From: Roseinatronobacter alkalisoli
GTDB lineage: Bacteria > Pseudomonadota > Alphaproteobacteria > Rhodobacterales > Rhodobacteraceae
DNA: 64,000 bases
Assembly (NCBI RefSeq): GCF_028745735.1
Contig: NZ_JAQZSM010000002.1
Location: forward strand, 1 to 64,000
Direction of reading: 5' to 3'
The notes beneath the pieces were generated by a model, which saw only the letters and a list, made by a program, of their open reading frames with translations, was not told the origin of the DNA and did no database searches. The translations under genes were made by a program, and so were the position numbers. Shown here one piece after another: positions 35,481 to 44,656 of this stretch (the first letter of the stretch is position 1; every line of letters begins with the position of its first letter).

Positions 35481-36629
35481 TTAGCGCGAATAGTTCACCC
35501 GCCAGAAATCCTGCCAATCCTGCCGGGTATCGAAGTCATCGATCGCAGTCGCAGTGTTGTAGGGCATCATCTGGTCCAGCACAGCGCCAACCCCTGAAGG
35601 CTCATCCGGATGGGCCGGGACCTGGCTGTTTGAAGAAAACTTGCCATCCACGGTTTGTGGTGCAATTCCTTCTTCGGTCAGCAGGAAGCGGACGAACAAG
35701 CGGGCAGCGTTGGGACTTGCGGTCCGAGTGGAGATCATCCCCACCCCGGGATACAACCATCCCGAATGCGGCTCCATGCCTTCACACAGGCCAAGCGCTA
35801 ACCCGTTTGGCGCATTGTCGCGGAATTTTGCCGTGGCCATCAACCCGATGAAGGGTTCGGCTTGTCCCCTTGCACCAACTGCATCGCCTGCTGCGGAATC
35901 CGAATCCGTAAGCAGTGGCGCGTTTTGCGCCAGAGCACGCACCCAGGCCTTTGTCGCGGACCCTTCATCTGTTTCCAGCGCCCTGCCATAGTATGACTCG
36001 TAGGCCGCCGCTATCGCATCGTCGTGATGCAATTCCATCTGGTTGAACCAATCGGTGTAGGTCGGCTTCCCAAGCGGATCCTGCATTGCGATCTTTCGGG
36101 TCCATTCGTCCTCGGTCAATTCCCAGATGTTGCTGATCGGGCAGGATTCATAGACTTCCGTGTTATATGTCCAGACATTCGGACTCGACACAATGATGAC
36201 CGGATCCCGCATATGTTCCGGAATGTGCTCCGCCAGATCAGGTGGCGTCCAACTTTCCATCAAGCCAAGCGGAACCAGTTGGGCCATGCCCGGTGGCACA
36301 TCCTGGACCACAACCACCGATCCTGTCACATTGCCGGACTGACCTTCGCGCATGACCTGATCGATCTGTCCCCCGGTGGATACTTTCACGCCAGTGGCGT
36401 CCAGGCCATATTTCGCAGCAAACGCCTCCGCAATCTCTACGATTTTCCCAGTGCTGTCATAGACAGTGAGAGGCGGTTCGCCTCTGGCCGCTTCGATCAG
36501 CGCATCAAGGTCAAAACCCTCGGCATCCCAGGCGTTCTGGGCATATACCGGCGCTGCGGCCAGTCCCATCGCAAGGGTCATCGCAGCGGTGCCTCCCGAA
36601 AGATGCTGCCAGCACGTATATTTGGTCAT
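35481..36629 (-). CDS. ABC transporter substrate-binding protein, paralogue 1 (AfuA-like)
   Basis: A 382-residue periplasmic binding protein. The signal peptide ends around VYAQNA; the mature protein begins FDLDALIEAARGEPPLTVY. The ANDWNTEVY-type strand appears as VWTYNTEVYESCPISNIWEL and the end is DWQDFWRVNYSR. The family is extracellular solute-binding type 1 of the Fe3+/AfuA/PotD class. It follows the ATPase gene by 33 bp and precedes a paralogue. Its neighbours (phosphatases, Na/Pi carrier) favour a phospho-compound over iron. Confidence 0.92.
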   Translation of the reverse strand: MTKYTCWQHLSGGTAAMTLAMGLAAAPVYAQNAWDAEGFDLDALIEAARGEPPLTVYDSTGKIVEIAEAFAAKYGLDATGVKVSTGGQIDQVMREGQSGNVTGSVVVVQDVPPGMAQLVPLGLMESWTPPDLAEHIPEHMRDPVIIVSSPNVWTYNTEVYESCPISNIWELTEDEWTRKIAMQDPLGKPTYTDWFNQMELHHDDAIAAAYESYYGRALETDEGSATKAWVRALAQNAPLLTDSDSAAGDAVGARGQAEPFIGLMATAKFRDNAPNGLALGLCEGMEPHSGWLYPGVGMISTRTASPNAARLFVRFLLTEEGIAPQTVDGKFSSNSQVPAHPDEPSGVGAVLDQMMPYNTATAIDDFDTRQDWQDFWRVNYSR

Positions 36630-36662
36630 TATATCTCTTCCTCCCTGTGGTAATGCCGGGGA

Positions 36663-37829
36663 TTAGGCCGACAATCTGGCTTTGGCCGTTTTGGCCGTAG
36701 TTTCAGCATCTCCTCGAAGCTGAATGTCTGCCGACACGTTGCGTTTTCCATGACTGTCAAACACATGAATCGCCTCGGGACGGACAAAGAAGAAACCCTG
36801 ATCCCCTTCCGCCACGACAGGCGGTTTATGCGTGGTCAGGAACAGCTTTGTGTCATGTGCGCGCAACTCGATGATCCACGATCCTCCGGTGGGTAGGACC
36901 CCCGTTACCTGGGCGCCGCCCTCCATCGCGCCTTGCGGCACCTCTGCGGCATCCTGCACAAAGCCCAGAGCCTCCGGGCGCAGGCCCACTGAGCCGATGG
37001 CATCGATCTGAGGAAACGCTTTTGAAAGGTATGATTTCACAAGCCCGGAAAGTGGCTCGGCTTTTCCTTCCCCCATCTCCACGATATTGATCGGCGGGCT
37101 ACCTACAAATTCGGCCACGAACCGGTTGGCAGGTTGCTCGTATATTTCATTCGGCGTACCGACCTGCTGAAGCTCGCCTTCACTCATGACCGCAATCGAG
37201 GTTGCCAGCGTCATCGCCTCCCACTGGTCATGGGTGACGAACACAATGGTCGTCTTGAACTCCTCGTGGATCCGCTTGAGTTCTGCGCGCATCTCCAGCC
37301 GCAGCCGCGCATCGAGATTCGAAAGCGGCTCATCCAGCAGCAGCACATCAGGGTTGACTGCCAGCATCCGGGCAAGCGCCACACGTTGCTGCTGACCACC
37401 TGAAAGCTGACTTGGATAGCGATCACGATACTTCTCAATTCCCAGGGTTTTCATAACCTTGTCGACCCTGGCCTGGCGTTCGGCTTTCGGCACTTTGCGC
37501 AGCCGAAGGCCAAAATCGGTATTGCGCTCAATGGTCATGTGCGGCCACAGGGCATAGCTCTGGAAAACCAATCCCATCCCGCGCTTCTCCGGCGAGATGA
37601 AACTGCCTGAAGCCACACAGTCGACAACTTTATCACCGACGGAAATCTGACCACCAGACAGATGTTCAAGCCCTGAAATCATGCGCAATGTCGTGGTCTT
37701 GCCGCAGCCCGAAGGGCCTAGAAGGCACATAAATTCACCATCACCGATTTCGAGGTTGAGGTCGCGAACTGCCTTGATTGCAGTGCCGCCATAGCTCTTT
37801 TCCGCGTTGCGAAGAGTAATTTTAGGCAT
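36663..37829 (-). CDS. ABC transporter ATP-binding protein (AfuC/PotA/UgpC class)
   Basis: A 388-residue importer ATPase. Walker A is GPSGCGKTTTLRMI, the signature LSGGQQQRVALARML, Walker B VLLLDEPLSNLD and the switch histidine FVTHDQ. The C-terminal 130 residues form a TOBE-type regulatory domain (VGLRPEALGF, FFFVRPEAIHVF). Start is 4 bp after the permease stop. It powers the two-domain permease encoded upstream and serves both binding proteins downstream. Confidence 0.94.
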   Translation of the reverse strand: MPKITLRNAEKSYGGTAIKAVRDLNLEIGDGEFMCLLGPSGCGKTTTLRMISGLEHLSGGQISVGDKVVDCVASGSFISPEKRGMGLVFQSYALWPHMTIERNTDFGLRLRKVPKAERQARVDKVMKTLGIEKYRDRYPSQLSGGQQQRVALARMLAVNPDVLLLDEPLSNLDARLRLEMRAELKRIHEEFKTTIVFVTHDQWEAMTLATSIAVMSEGELQQVGTPNEIYEQPANRFVAEFVGSPPINIVEMGEGKAEPLSGLVKSYLSKAFPQIDAIGSVGLRPEALGFVQDAAEVPQGAMEGGAQVTGVLPTGGSWIIELRAHDTKLFLTTHKPPVVAEGDQGFFFVRPEAIHVFDSHGKRNVSADIQLRGDAETTAKTAKARLSA

Positions 37830-37833
37830 CAGT

Positions 37834-39660
37834 TCAACTCCCTAGTCCGTCGGCCAGATTTGTTTTGGTCAGTTTCTGGGCCAACACGGTTCCAAAATAG
37901 GCGATAGCGGCGATTATCAGCACGACAGCGTTGGCCGCCTGAGTGTAATTGTAGTCGATCAGCCGCAGCGAAAAGGTGGTAAGCACATCGGTTGCCGGCA
38001 CTGCGAGGATCACAAACAGGCTCAGACCTTTGATGCCCGAAATGAACGGCAGCAGAATGCCGGTAACGAGTGCCCCCTTCTGGATGGGAATCACAATCGT
38101 CGTCATGCGTCGGAACCATCCCGCACCAGCGACCTGCGCAGCTTCCTCAGGGTCTTTGCCCAGTTGCATCATCGCCGAGATCCCGGCCCGCGAAGCATAT
38201 GGCATCTGGTCGGCAATCAGCGCCAGAACCAGGATTGCAGCGGTGCCATACAGTGCCGGTATCGGACCCCGCTGCACCGCGAACAGCGAAAGATAGGCAG
38301 CAGCAAAGGCAATTCCCGGCACCATATAGGGGAAGAATGTGACATGGCGCAGAAACGCGGCCAATGGCCAGACAGGCGTGCGGACGACCACATAGCCCAC
38401 CAACAACCCCAACAACCCGGCACACATTGACGCAGATCCCACGATCCAGAGTGTGTTCCAGGCTGCGGCCCACATCTGAGTGGAGAGCAGAATGCCATTC
38501 CGCAGTGCCACAGTCTCAAGATTGGTCCCGATCCAATAGTCGAGCGTGAAGTTGGAGAACGCAAAGTTCGCCGGTATCCGCATCACTGTGGACAGGACCA
38601 ACGTTAGCAACGGCAGCACCACCGAGACAATGAAGACGGCGATGGCAAATCCGGTCGCAGGCAGGCGCCATGCGCCAAGTTCGCTGCGGCGTGCCATCGC
38701 GCCCTTGCTGCCTACAGTCACGAATTTCCGCGACTCCCGAACCACTCGGGCATCCACCAACAATGCGATGATCCCGATCATCATGATTGCCATGGCCAGC
38801 ACTGCGCCCACACCGGTCTGGCGCGACGAAATGCTGCGATATAGCCCTGTCGCCAGAAGATCGTAATTTACCGGCAAGCCCAATACATAAGGGACACCAA
38901 ATTCGCCAATGCATTTGGCAAAGGCCAGAATGATCGCGCTCATAAGTGCAGGCAACATCATCGGCCCGATGATCCGGAATGCAACGGTCGGGGTGCTGGC
39001 GCCCAACATGCGCGCCGAATCTTCAAGCTGGCTGTCAAACCTGCGCAAAGCGTTCCCAAACAACAAAATGAAGAACGGAATGTAATTTAGCGCCAGGATG
39101 ATCGTGATCGGCACCTGCCCATAGGCCAGCCAGTCAGGCGGGGACCAACCCATCGCTTCGAACCATCCCAGCTGCCCCCCGATCGACCGGTTCTTGAACA
39201 GGGTGGTCCAGGCAAGGGCAAAGGTCCATGCCGGTAGCATGAAGGGAACGATCAGCGCCGTGGCGAACCAGCGCCGCCCCAGCATATCGGTCCGGCTGAC
39301 CAACCATGCCAATGGCCCCCCGATTGTAAGTGAAATGGCAATGGCGCCAAAGGCAACCGAAAGCGTATTGAACAACGGCGTCCAGAACAAGGAACTGGCA
39401 ACCGGCGAAAACAGCGCACGGTTGATGTAGTACAGGGTCCATCCACCTGGCTCTGTCCCGATTCGACGCTCATCACCAAATTGCACGCGCCCTGCATCGA
39501 CCAGAAGCGACGCGATCGGCACAATGATCAGATAGGCAAACAGCAAGGCTGCCAGAATGCCGATCAGGGTTGTGGGGTCACGAAAAGCAAGCCGCAGCTT
39601 GTAGCGCGCCACTTCAAAGCGACCTGCATGCTGTCGCTCAATGCTACCAGGGGCCATCAT
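37834..39660 (-). CDS. ABC transporter permease (AfuB/FbpB-type, two fused TM domains)
   Basis: A large permease with two binding-protein-dependent transport domains in one chain. The first EAA-like loop region is RRFDSQLEDSARMLGAS, the second GKDPEEAAQVAGAGWFRR. About twelve helices, starting LIGILAALLFAYLIIV. The frame is open from a GTG at 39753 (639 residues), but the ATG pair at 39655-39660 is overlapped by the stop of a 26-codon leader with a good RBS, so I prefer that start (608 residues). First gene of the importer operon. Confidence 0.9.
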   Translation of the reverse strand: MMAPGSIERQHAGRFEVARYKLRLAFRDPTTLIGILAALLFAYLIIVPIASLLVDAGRVQFGDERRIGTEPGGWTLYYINRALFSPVASSLFWTPLFNTLSVAFGAIAISLTIGGPLAWLVSRTDMLGRRWFATALIVPFMLPAWTFALAWTTLFKNRSIGGQLGWFEAMGWSPPDWLAYGQVPITIILALNYIPFFILLFGNALRRFDSQLEDSARMLGASTPTVAFRIIGPMMLPALMSAIILAFAKCIGEFGVPYVLGLPVNYDLLATGLYRSISSRQTGVGAVLAMAIMMIGIIALLVDARVVRESRKFVTVGSKGAMARRSELGAWRLPATGFAIAVFIVSVVLPLLTLVLSTVMRIPANFAFSNFTLDYWIGTNLETVALRNGILLSTQMWAAAWNTLWIVGSASMCAGLLGLLVGYVVVRTPVWPLAAFLRHVTFFPYMVPGIAFAAAYLSLFAVQRGPIPALYGTAAILVLALIADQMPYASRAGISAMMQLGKDPEEAAQVAGAGWFRRMTTIVIPIQKGALVTGILLPFISGIKGLSLFVILAVPATDVLTTFSLRLIDYNYTQAANAVVLIIAAIAYFGTVLAQKLTKTNLADGLGS

Positions 39661-39737
39661 CGCATCAGCCCATTTGCGCTGAAATGCGAATGCCTGCGCG
39701 ATTTTTTCGCCCCGCAGGGCGTTGCGTAACTCTTCAT
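39657..39737 (-). CDS. possible 26-residue leader peptide
   Basis: An ATG at 39735-39737, preceded by GGGAGGAATT, opens a 26-codon frame that starts MKSYATPCGAKK. Its TGA overlaps the start codon of the permease in a TGATG arrangement. It may couple translation of the permease. It is out of frame with the alternative GTG extension of the permease, so only one of the two reading choices can be right. Confidence 0.4.
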   Translation of the reverse strand: MKSYATPCGAKKSRRHSHFSANGLMR

Positions 39738-39863
39738 AATTCCTCCCGAACACACAGGACCGAATCCTCGGCCTGACAGTGTGCCTCTGATAACTCCCGG
39801 CCGAACATTGCCGACCGCCCTCAGATGCACGGTATCTTTCTCAAACAATTTGTCAAGAATATT

Positions 39864-39879
39864 TTGCACAGCTGTGCAA
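39864..39879. promoter_or_regulatory. LacI-family operator O3
   Basis: A perfect copy of TTGCACAGCTGTGCAA, upstream of the AfuABC-like operon and 7 kb from the regulator gene. On the minus strand it could lie in the spacer of a TTGATT-N16-TATTCT promoter or just upstream of the TTGACA box. Confidence 0.85.
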
Positions 39880-39974
39880 TCAAGTTTTAACCCTAAATTT
39901 GTCCAGATATACAAGATAACATTCACATACATGGCGAAATCAGAAGGGAATGTAGGAATATTCCGTATACAAAA

Positions 39975-39990
39975 TTGCACTGCTGTGCAT
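39975..39990. promoter_or_regulatory. LacI-family operator O4
   Basis: TTGCACTGCTGTGCAT, a near copy of the palindrome with mismatches near the centre and at the last base. On the minus strand a TTGATG-N17-GTATAC promoter would span it. Confidence 0.7.
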
Positions 39991-40283
39991 CAAAAGTGAT
40001 TGTCCCTCAACCGTCTGGCGCAGTTGTTCGCGTTCGTCGCGCAACACCCAAGTGCCCGGTAGTATTATGAAAGCATGTGCCACGGCTCCGGGCCGGGGGC
40101 TGCGAAAACAGGCGGGTGTGACCGTTAGCCCGGGACCGGTCGTGCGGACGATCCGCCATATGCCCACGATGCTAAAATGAACAAGGCGCGCCGGGGCGGA
40201 TTGCCCACCCCGTTTTTCAGGTCGCGATTTTTGGGCAGGCCGTATTGGCCTTATGCGTCGCTCAGCTTAACAAGCGGCTGACC

Positions 40284-41012
40284 CTAACGAACGGCGCGGG
40301 ATATTCTGCGCTGACCATACAGGATCACATCGCGCATTGCTTGTTCGGCGGCGTCAGTGTCACGCCGCGCGATGGCTTCGACTATGCGCAGATGTGTCGC
40401 AGATACATCCTGCTGGATCACCGGTTCCGAGGCCGGAGAGCTGAGCCGGAAGGTGGTCAGCAAGGCGGCTTCTATCAAGGTGCCGACGGAATGCATGAAT
40501 ACATTCCCCGACGCTTTGGTGATCGCGCGATGAAGTTCAAGGTCGGCCATCGCAAAAGCCTTGTCGCTTACTGCGGTCCGCATCGCTTCGGCATGGCTGT
40601 AAAGCGTAGTGATTTCTTCGGTCGTGGCGCGGGTTGCTGCCATTGCTGCAGCGGCGGGTTCCATCGTCAGGCGCATCTCAAACAACTGATCCAGAAAGCT
40701 CATGTCGGGATATTCATTCAGATGCCAGACCAGCACTTCGGCATCGAACAGGTTCCACTGCAAACGGTCGCAGACCCGTGTCCCGACGCGGGTGCGCGCA
40801 ACAACCATGCCTTTTGCCGCAAGCGTTTTCATTGCTTCACGCAGGACAGTGCGCGAGACACCGAACTGGCCCGCCAGTTCATCATCGCGCGGCAGGATCG
40901 ATCCTTGCGGGTATTTGCCGCTGACAATCGCGCTGCCGATCCCTTCGACCACTTGCCCGTGGCTATTGCGCACCAGCGTTTCGTTCAGGGCATCGCGCAG
41001 CAGATCGGACAT
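40284..41012 (-). CDS. GntR/FadR-family transcriptional regulator
   Basis: A 242-residue FadR-subfamily regulator. The winged HTH is about residues 20-80 (IVSGKYPQGSILPRDDELAGQ, quoted in part; FGVSRTVLREAMKTLAAKG), and the C-terminal FCD domain carries DLELHRAITKASGN with metal-binding-type histidines (HLRIVEAIARRD). It follows the last permease gene by 13 bp and is thus the distal gene of the galactofuranose-type importer operon, which it probably regulates. Confidence 0.93.
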   Translation of the reverse strand: MSDLLRDALNETLVRNSHGQVVEGIGSAIVSGKYPQGSILPRDDELAGQFGVSRTVLREAMKTLAAKGMVVARTRVGTRVCDRLQWNLFDAEVLVWHLNEYPDMSFLDQLFEMRLTMEPAAAAMAATRATTEEITTLYSHAEAMRTAVSDKAFAMADLELHRAITKASGNVFMHSVGTLIEAALLTTFRLSSPASEPVIQQDVSATHLRIVEAIARRDTDAAEQAMRDVILYGQRRISRAVR

Positions 41013-41025
41013 AACGTCTCCTTGG

Positions 41026-41982
41026 TCACTGATGAATACGCAGTCTGAGCAGACCTTTTTGCAGCAGGATGAACATCAGCAGCAGGCCGCCGATCACGAT
41101 TTTTGTCCACCAACTCGATAGGCTTCCGTCGAAGACAATATAGGTCTGGATCAGGCCCATTGTCAGCACACCGATCAACGTACCAAACATATAGCCACTG
41201 CCGCCAGTCAAAAGCGTGCCGCCAATGACCACTGCGGCAATTGCACTCAACTCCACGCCGACGGTTGCCAGCGGATAACCAGCCGAGGTGTAAACCGAAA
41301 AGACAATCCCCGACAACCCGGCCATAAAGCCCGAAAATGCATAGACCGCCACGGTGGTCCGCCCGACGGCGACACCCATCAGCCGTGCCGTGGCCTCTCC
41401 GCCGCCCAGGGCATAGACATTGGTGCCAAACCGGGTCCGGTGCAGAACGATCATCCCGACGACAACGGCCATGATCATGATCATCCCCAACAGGGTCAGC
41501 CGCCCCCGGCCGGGCATCACATAATAGGCGCGTTGCATCAGCTGATAGAGCGGATCGGCAATCGGCACGGAATCGATCGACAGCATATAGCTGGCGCCGC
41601 GTGCCAGAAACATGCCCGCAAGCGTCACAATAAAGGGCGGCATCGCCAGCAGATAGATCATCCCGCCCATCGCCGCGCCAAAGGCGGTGGTAATTGCCAG
41701 CAACATCGCAAACACCACCAGCGGATGGATCCCGGTATCGCGCAGAACTACCGCGATAAAGACACCAGAAAAAGCGATGACTGACCCGACCGACAGATCG
41801 ATCCCGCCCGAAATGATCACGATGGTCATGCCGACCGCGACGATGCCCAGATATGCATTATCGGTCAGCAAATTGCCGATCACGCGCGTGGACAGCATTG
41901 CCGGGAACTGGATGTAGCAAATCAGATAGGCCAGCAGGAAGATAGCGATGGTGGCATAAAGTGGCAGCGCGCGGATGCTCAT
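41026..41982 (-). CDS. yjfF: sugar ABC transporter permease (YjfF type)
   Basis: A 318-residue permease of the RbsC family. Markers are GMTIVIISGGIDLSVGSVIAFSG near residue 50 and RFGTNVYALGGGEATARLMGV (start of the coupling helix). Gene order YtfQ-YtfR-YtfT-YjfF matches the E. coli galactofuranose importer, where two different permeases form a heterodimer. Start overlaps the stop of the upstream permease by four bases. Substrate: probably a furanose sugar such as galactofuranose, by synteny. Confidence 0.9.
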   Translation of the reverse strand: MSIRALPLYATIAIFLLAYLICYIQFPAMLSTRVIGNLLTDNAYLGIVAVGMTIVIISGGIDLSVGSVIAFSGVFIAVVLRDTGIHPLVVFAMLLAITTAFGAAMGGMIYLLAMPPFIVTLAGMFLARGASYMLSIDSVPIADPLYQLMQRAYYVMPGRGRLTLLGMIMIMAVVVGMIVLHRTRFGTNVYALGGGEATARLMGVAVGRTTVAVYAFSGFMAGLSGIVFSVYTSAGYPLATVGVELSAIAAVVIGGTLLTGGSGYMFGTLIGVLTMGLIQTYIVFDGSLSSWWTKIVIGGLLLMFILLQKGLLRLRIHQ

Positions 41983-43028
41983 GTCTTGGTCTCCGTCCCG
42001 GCGTTTTGCTGCGATGTCTGTGACTGTTTGGGGCGCTGTGACCTGTCACGTCGGCCCCGCCACAGATAGGCAAGTTGCGGCAGCACCCTGGGCGATTGCA
42101 GCACAAGGATGATGATCACCAGAACCGCCTTGATCACCAGATTGAATTCCGACGGAAAGCCCGCCAGCAGAATACCGGTGTTGATCGTCTGGATGATCAT
42201 CGCACCAAGGATAGAGGCGAGGATCGAAAACCGCCCGCCCAGAAGCGAATTCCCACCGATCACCACTGCGAGAATTGCATCAAGTTCCAGCCACAGACCC
42301 GCATTATTGGCATCGGCGCCGCGGATATCCGCCGTGGCGATAATGCCTGCCAACGCGGCGCAGAACCCTGATCCCATATAGACCGCGATCAGCAACACGC
42401 GGCTGTTAATCCCGGTCAGCGTGCTGGCGCGCAGGTTCACACCGATGGATTCCACCAGCAGCCCCAGGGCCGTGCGCCGCACCAGAAGCCCAAAGCCGAT
42501 GCCCGTAAGCACCCAGATCACCGCAGGCACCGGTACCCCCAGAAGCGTGCCTGATCCAAGATAGGAAAATGCATCATTGTCAAAGGTCAGGATCGTGCCG
42601 CCGGTGATCAGTTGCGCAATGCCGCGCCCCGCTACCATCAGAATCAGCGTGGCGACAATCGGCTGGATGTCGAACACCGCAACCAACAGCCCGTTCCATA
42701 GCCCGCAGATCAGCCCCGCGACAAGCGCGATGCCAAGCGCTGCCCACAGGCCAAAGCCCTGATCAATCGACCAGGCCGCACTCGCGCCGCAGATTGCCAT
42801 CACCGCACCGACCGACAGATCGATCCCGCGCGTGGCAATGACCAGCGTCATGCCGATGGCCAGCAACGCAACCGGGGCGCCGCGTTTTATCACGTCAATC
42901 GGAATGCCGACCAGCCGTTCATTGACATAGACGATCTGCCAGAAACTGGGAAAATAAATGCTGACCAGCATGATCACGGCGACCAGTGTCAGCAATTGTG
43001 GTGCAACCCGGCGCAGCACCGTCGTCAT
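41979..43028 (-). CDS. ytfT: sugar ABC transporter permease (YtfT type)
   Basis: A 349-residue RbsC-family permease with GMTLVIATRGIDLSVGAVMAICG and the C-terminal IQTINTGILLAGF typical of YtfT. It has a basic, Gln-rich C-terminal tail of about 25 residues that is not part of the membrane domain. It overlaps the ATPase gene and the next permease by four bases each. It pairs with the YjfF-like subunit. Confidence 0.9.
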   Translation of the reverse strand: MTTVLRRVAPQLLTLVAVIMLVSIYFPSFWQIVYVNERLVGIPIDVIKRGAPVALLAIGMTLVIATRGIDLSVGAVMAICGASAAWSIDQGFGLWAALGIALVAGLICGLWNGLLVAVFDIQPIVATLILMVAGRGIAQLITGGTILTFDNDAFSYLGSGTLLGVPVPAVIWVLTGIGFGLLVRRTALGLLVESIGVNLRASTLTGINSRVLLIAVYMGSGFCAALAGIIATADIRGADANNAGLWLELDAILAVVIGGNSLLGGRFSILASILGAMIIQTINTGILLAGFPSEFNLVIKAVLVIIILVLQSPRVLPQLAYLWRGRRDRSQRPKQSQTSQQNAGTETKT

Positions 43029-44530
43029 GTTGTTGCCTCTGGCGTCAGATCCGGTGCGGCAATCGCGCGGACAATGGTATCGGTGGTCACATCTTCCCCC
43101 GTCAGTTGTGATACATGTTGGCGGTCGCGCACCACGATCACGCGGTGCGACACAGCGACGAGTTCATCAAGCTCGGATGAGATGACAAGGATCGACATGC
43201 CCTGCGCCACGACGTCTTCGATCAGCCGCAGAATTTCGGCATGGGCACCGACATCGATGCCGCGCGTCGGTTCATCAAGGATCAGGAACCGTGGGTTCGT
43301 TGCCAGCCAGCGCGCCAGGATCACCTTTTGCTGGTTGCCGCCGGACAGCAGGCCCACGGGCTTTTCTGCATCCGGGGTGCGGATATCAAGCCGGGCAATA
43401 TAGTCATCCGCCATGCGGATCTGTTCCGCCTGCGGGATCGGGCGCGACCAGCCGCGACGGGCCTGAAGTGCCAGAATAATATTCTCGCGCACGCTCAGTT
43501 CCGCGATGATGCCATCGGTCTTGCGATCCTCCGGGGCAAAGGCAAAACCGGCGGCGATGGCCGCGCGCGGATTGCGCAGATCAACCGGTCCATCGCTGTC
43601 CTCGACTGTCCCGCTGTCGCTGGGGGCTGCGCCGAACAGGACCTCTGCACTTTCGGTGCGGCCGGACCCGAGCAAACCCGCCATGCCGATCACTTCGCCC
43701 TTGTGGACAGTCAGATCGAATGGTGCGATCCGGCCACGCCGCCCGACACCTGAAAACCTGATCGCATCTTTGCCATCCGCAACAGGGCGTGCGCGCGTCG
43801 CGGTTTCCTGCTGCAATTCATGCCCCAGCATCAGGGTGATCAGCTGCATCCGGTCAACCTCTGCCGCCGGGCAGGTGGCGATGTGCCGCCCGTTGCGCAA
43901 AATGGTCAGGCGGTCCGAAATCTCAAACACCTGATCCAGAAAATGCGAGATAAAGATGATTCCCAAACCCCGCGCGCGCAGGTCGCGCACAACATCGAAC
44001 AGCATCTGCACTTCGCGCGCATCAAGGCTGGCGGTCGGTTCATCCAGAATCAGAACCCGGCCCGACAGATGCACGGCGCGCGCAATCGCAACGATCTGCT
44101 GCACCGCGACAGAATATTGGTCCAGCGTCCGGCGCACATCAATATCAATCCCGTAACCTGACAGCATCTCATCTGCTTGCGCGTTCATCGCGCGCGAACG
44201 GATCATGCCCAAACGGCGCGGCTGATGGCCCAGGGTCAGATTTTCCGCCACCGTCAGATTGGGCAGCAGATTGACTTCCTGATAGACTGTGCCGATGCCG
44301 ATGGCCTGCGCTTCAAGCGTGCTTTGCGGGAAAATGGGCTGACCTTCAAAAAGAATATCACCCGAATCGCGCCTGTACGCACCGGTCAGGCATTTGATCA
44401 GTGTAGATTTTCCGGCACCGTTTTCGCCCAGCAGGGCATGCACTTCACCGGCCTTCAGGTCGAAACTGACGGCGTCCAGTGCCCTTGTGCCGGGAAATGT
44501 CTTGGTCAGGTCGCGTGTCGACAATAGCAT
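43025..44530 (-). CDS. ytfR: sugar ABC transporter ATP-binding protein (YtfR type)
   Basis: A 501-residue dual-ATPase of the RbsA/MglA class. First half: LLGENGAGKSTLIKCLTGAY (Walker A), signature region YSVAVQQIVAIARAV, ILDEPTASLD. Second half: degenerate Walker A GMAGLLGSGRTESAEV, signature LLSGGNQQKVILARWL, ILDEPTRGID. The start is at ATG 44530; the 38 upstream codons cover an intercistronic hairpin and are unlikely to be translated. It energises the YtfT/YjfF permeases. Confidence 0.94.
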   Translation of the reverse strand: MLLSTRDLTKTFPGTRALDAVSFDLKAGEVHALLGENGAGKSTLIKCLTGAYRRDSGDILFEGQPIFPQSTLEAQAIGIGTVYQEVNLLPNLTVAENLTLGHQPRRLGMIRSRAMNAQADEMLSGYGIDIDVRRTLDQYSVAVQQIVAIARAVHLSGRVLILDEPTASLDAREVQMLFDVVRDLRARGLGIIFISHFLDQVFEISDRLTILRNGRHIATCPAAEVDRMQLITLMLGHELQQETATRARPVADGKDAIRFSGVGRRGRIAPFDLTVHKGEVIGMAGLLGSGRTESAEVLFGAAPSDSGTVEDSDGPVDLRNPRAAIAAGFAFAPEDRKTDGIIAELSVRENIILALQARRGWSRPIPQAEQIRMADDYIARLDIRTPDAEKPVGLLSGGNQQKVILARWLATNPRFLILDEPTRGIDVGAHAEILRLIEDVVAQGMSILVISSELDELVAVSHRVIVVRDRQHVSQLTGEDVTTDTIVRAIAAPDLTPEATT

Positions 44531-44609
44531 CAGATGCCTCGTGGGTGGTGCAAGGGCAGGGGGCTGAAATATGTTTGTGCCGGAATTTGCGCGCCAGTCA
44601 TAGGTATAT

Positions 44610-44638
44610 CCGGGACGCAGGTTTCCCCTGCGCCCCGG
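44610..44638 (-). repeat. intercistronic hairpin between ytfQ and ytfR
   Basis: A 12-bp stem with one G-U pair, CCGGGACGCAGG / CCTGCGCCCCGG as written on the plus strand, with a 5-nt loop, just after the binding-protein stop. No U-run. It probably shields the upstream mRNA from 3' decay, raising binding-protein output. Confidence 0.7.
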
Positions 44639-44656
44639 GCACATCCCGTCACAAAA

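Larger units (their letters stand above)
39738..40283. promoter_or_regulatory. control region of the AfuABC-like operon
   Basis: About 545 bp between the GntR gene and the ABC importer operon, both on the minus strand. It carries two copies of the regulon palindrome 111 bp apart (centres 39871 and 39982). A minus-strand TTGACA is at 39851-39856, directly downstream of operator O3. No coding sequence is recognised in the rest. Confidence 0.65.
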
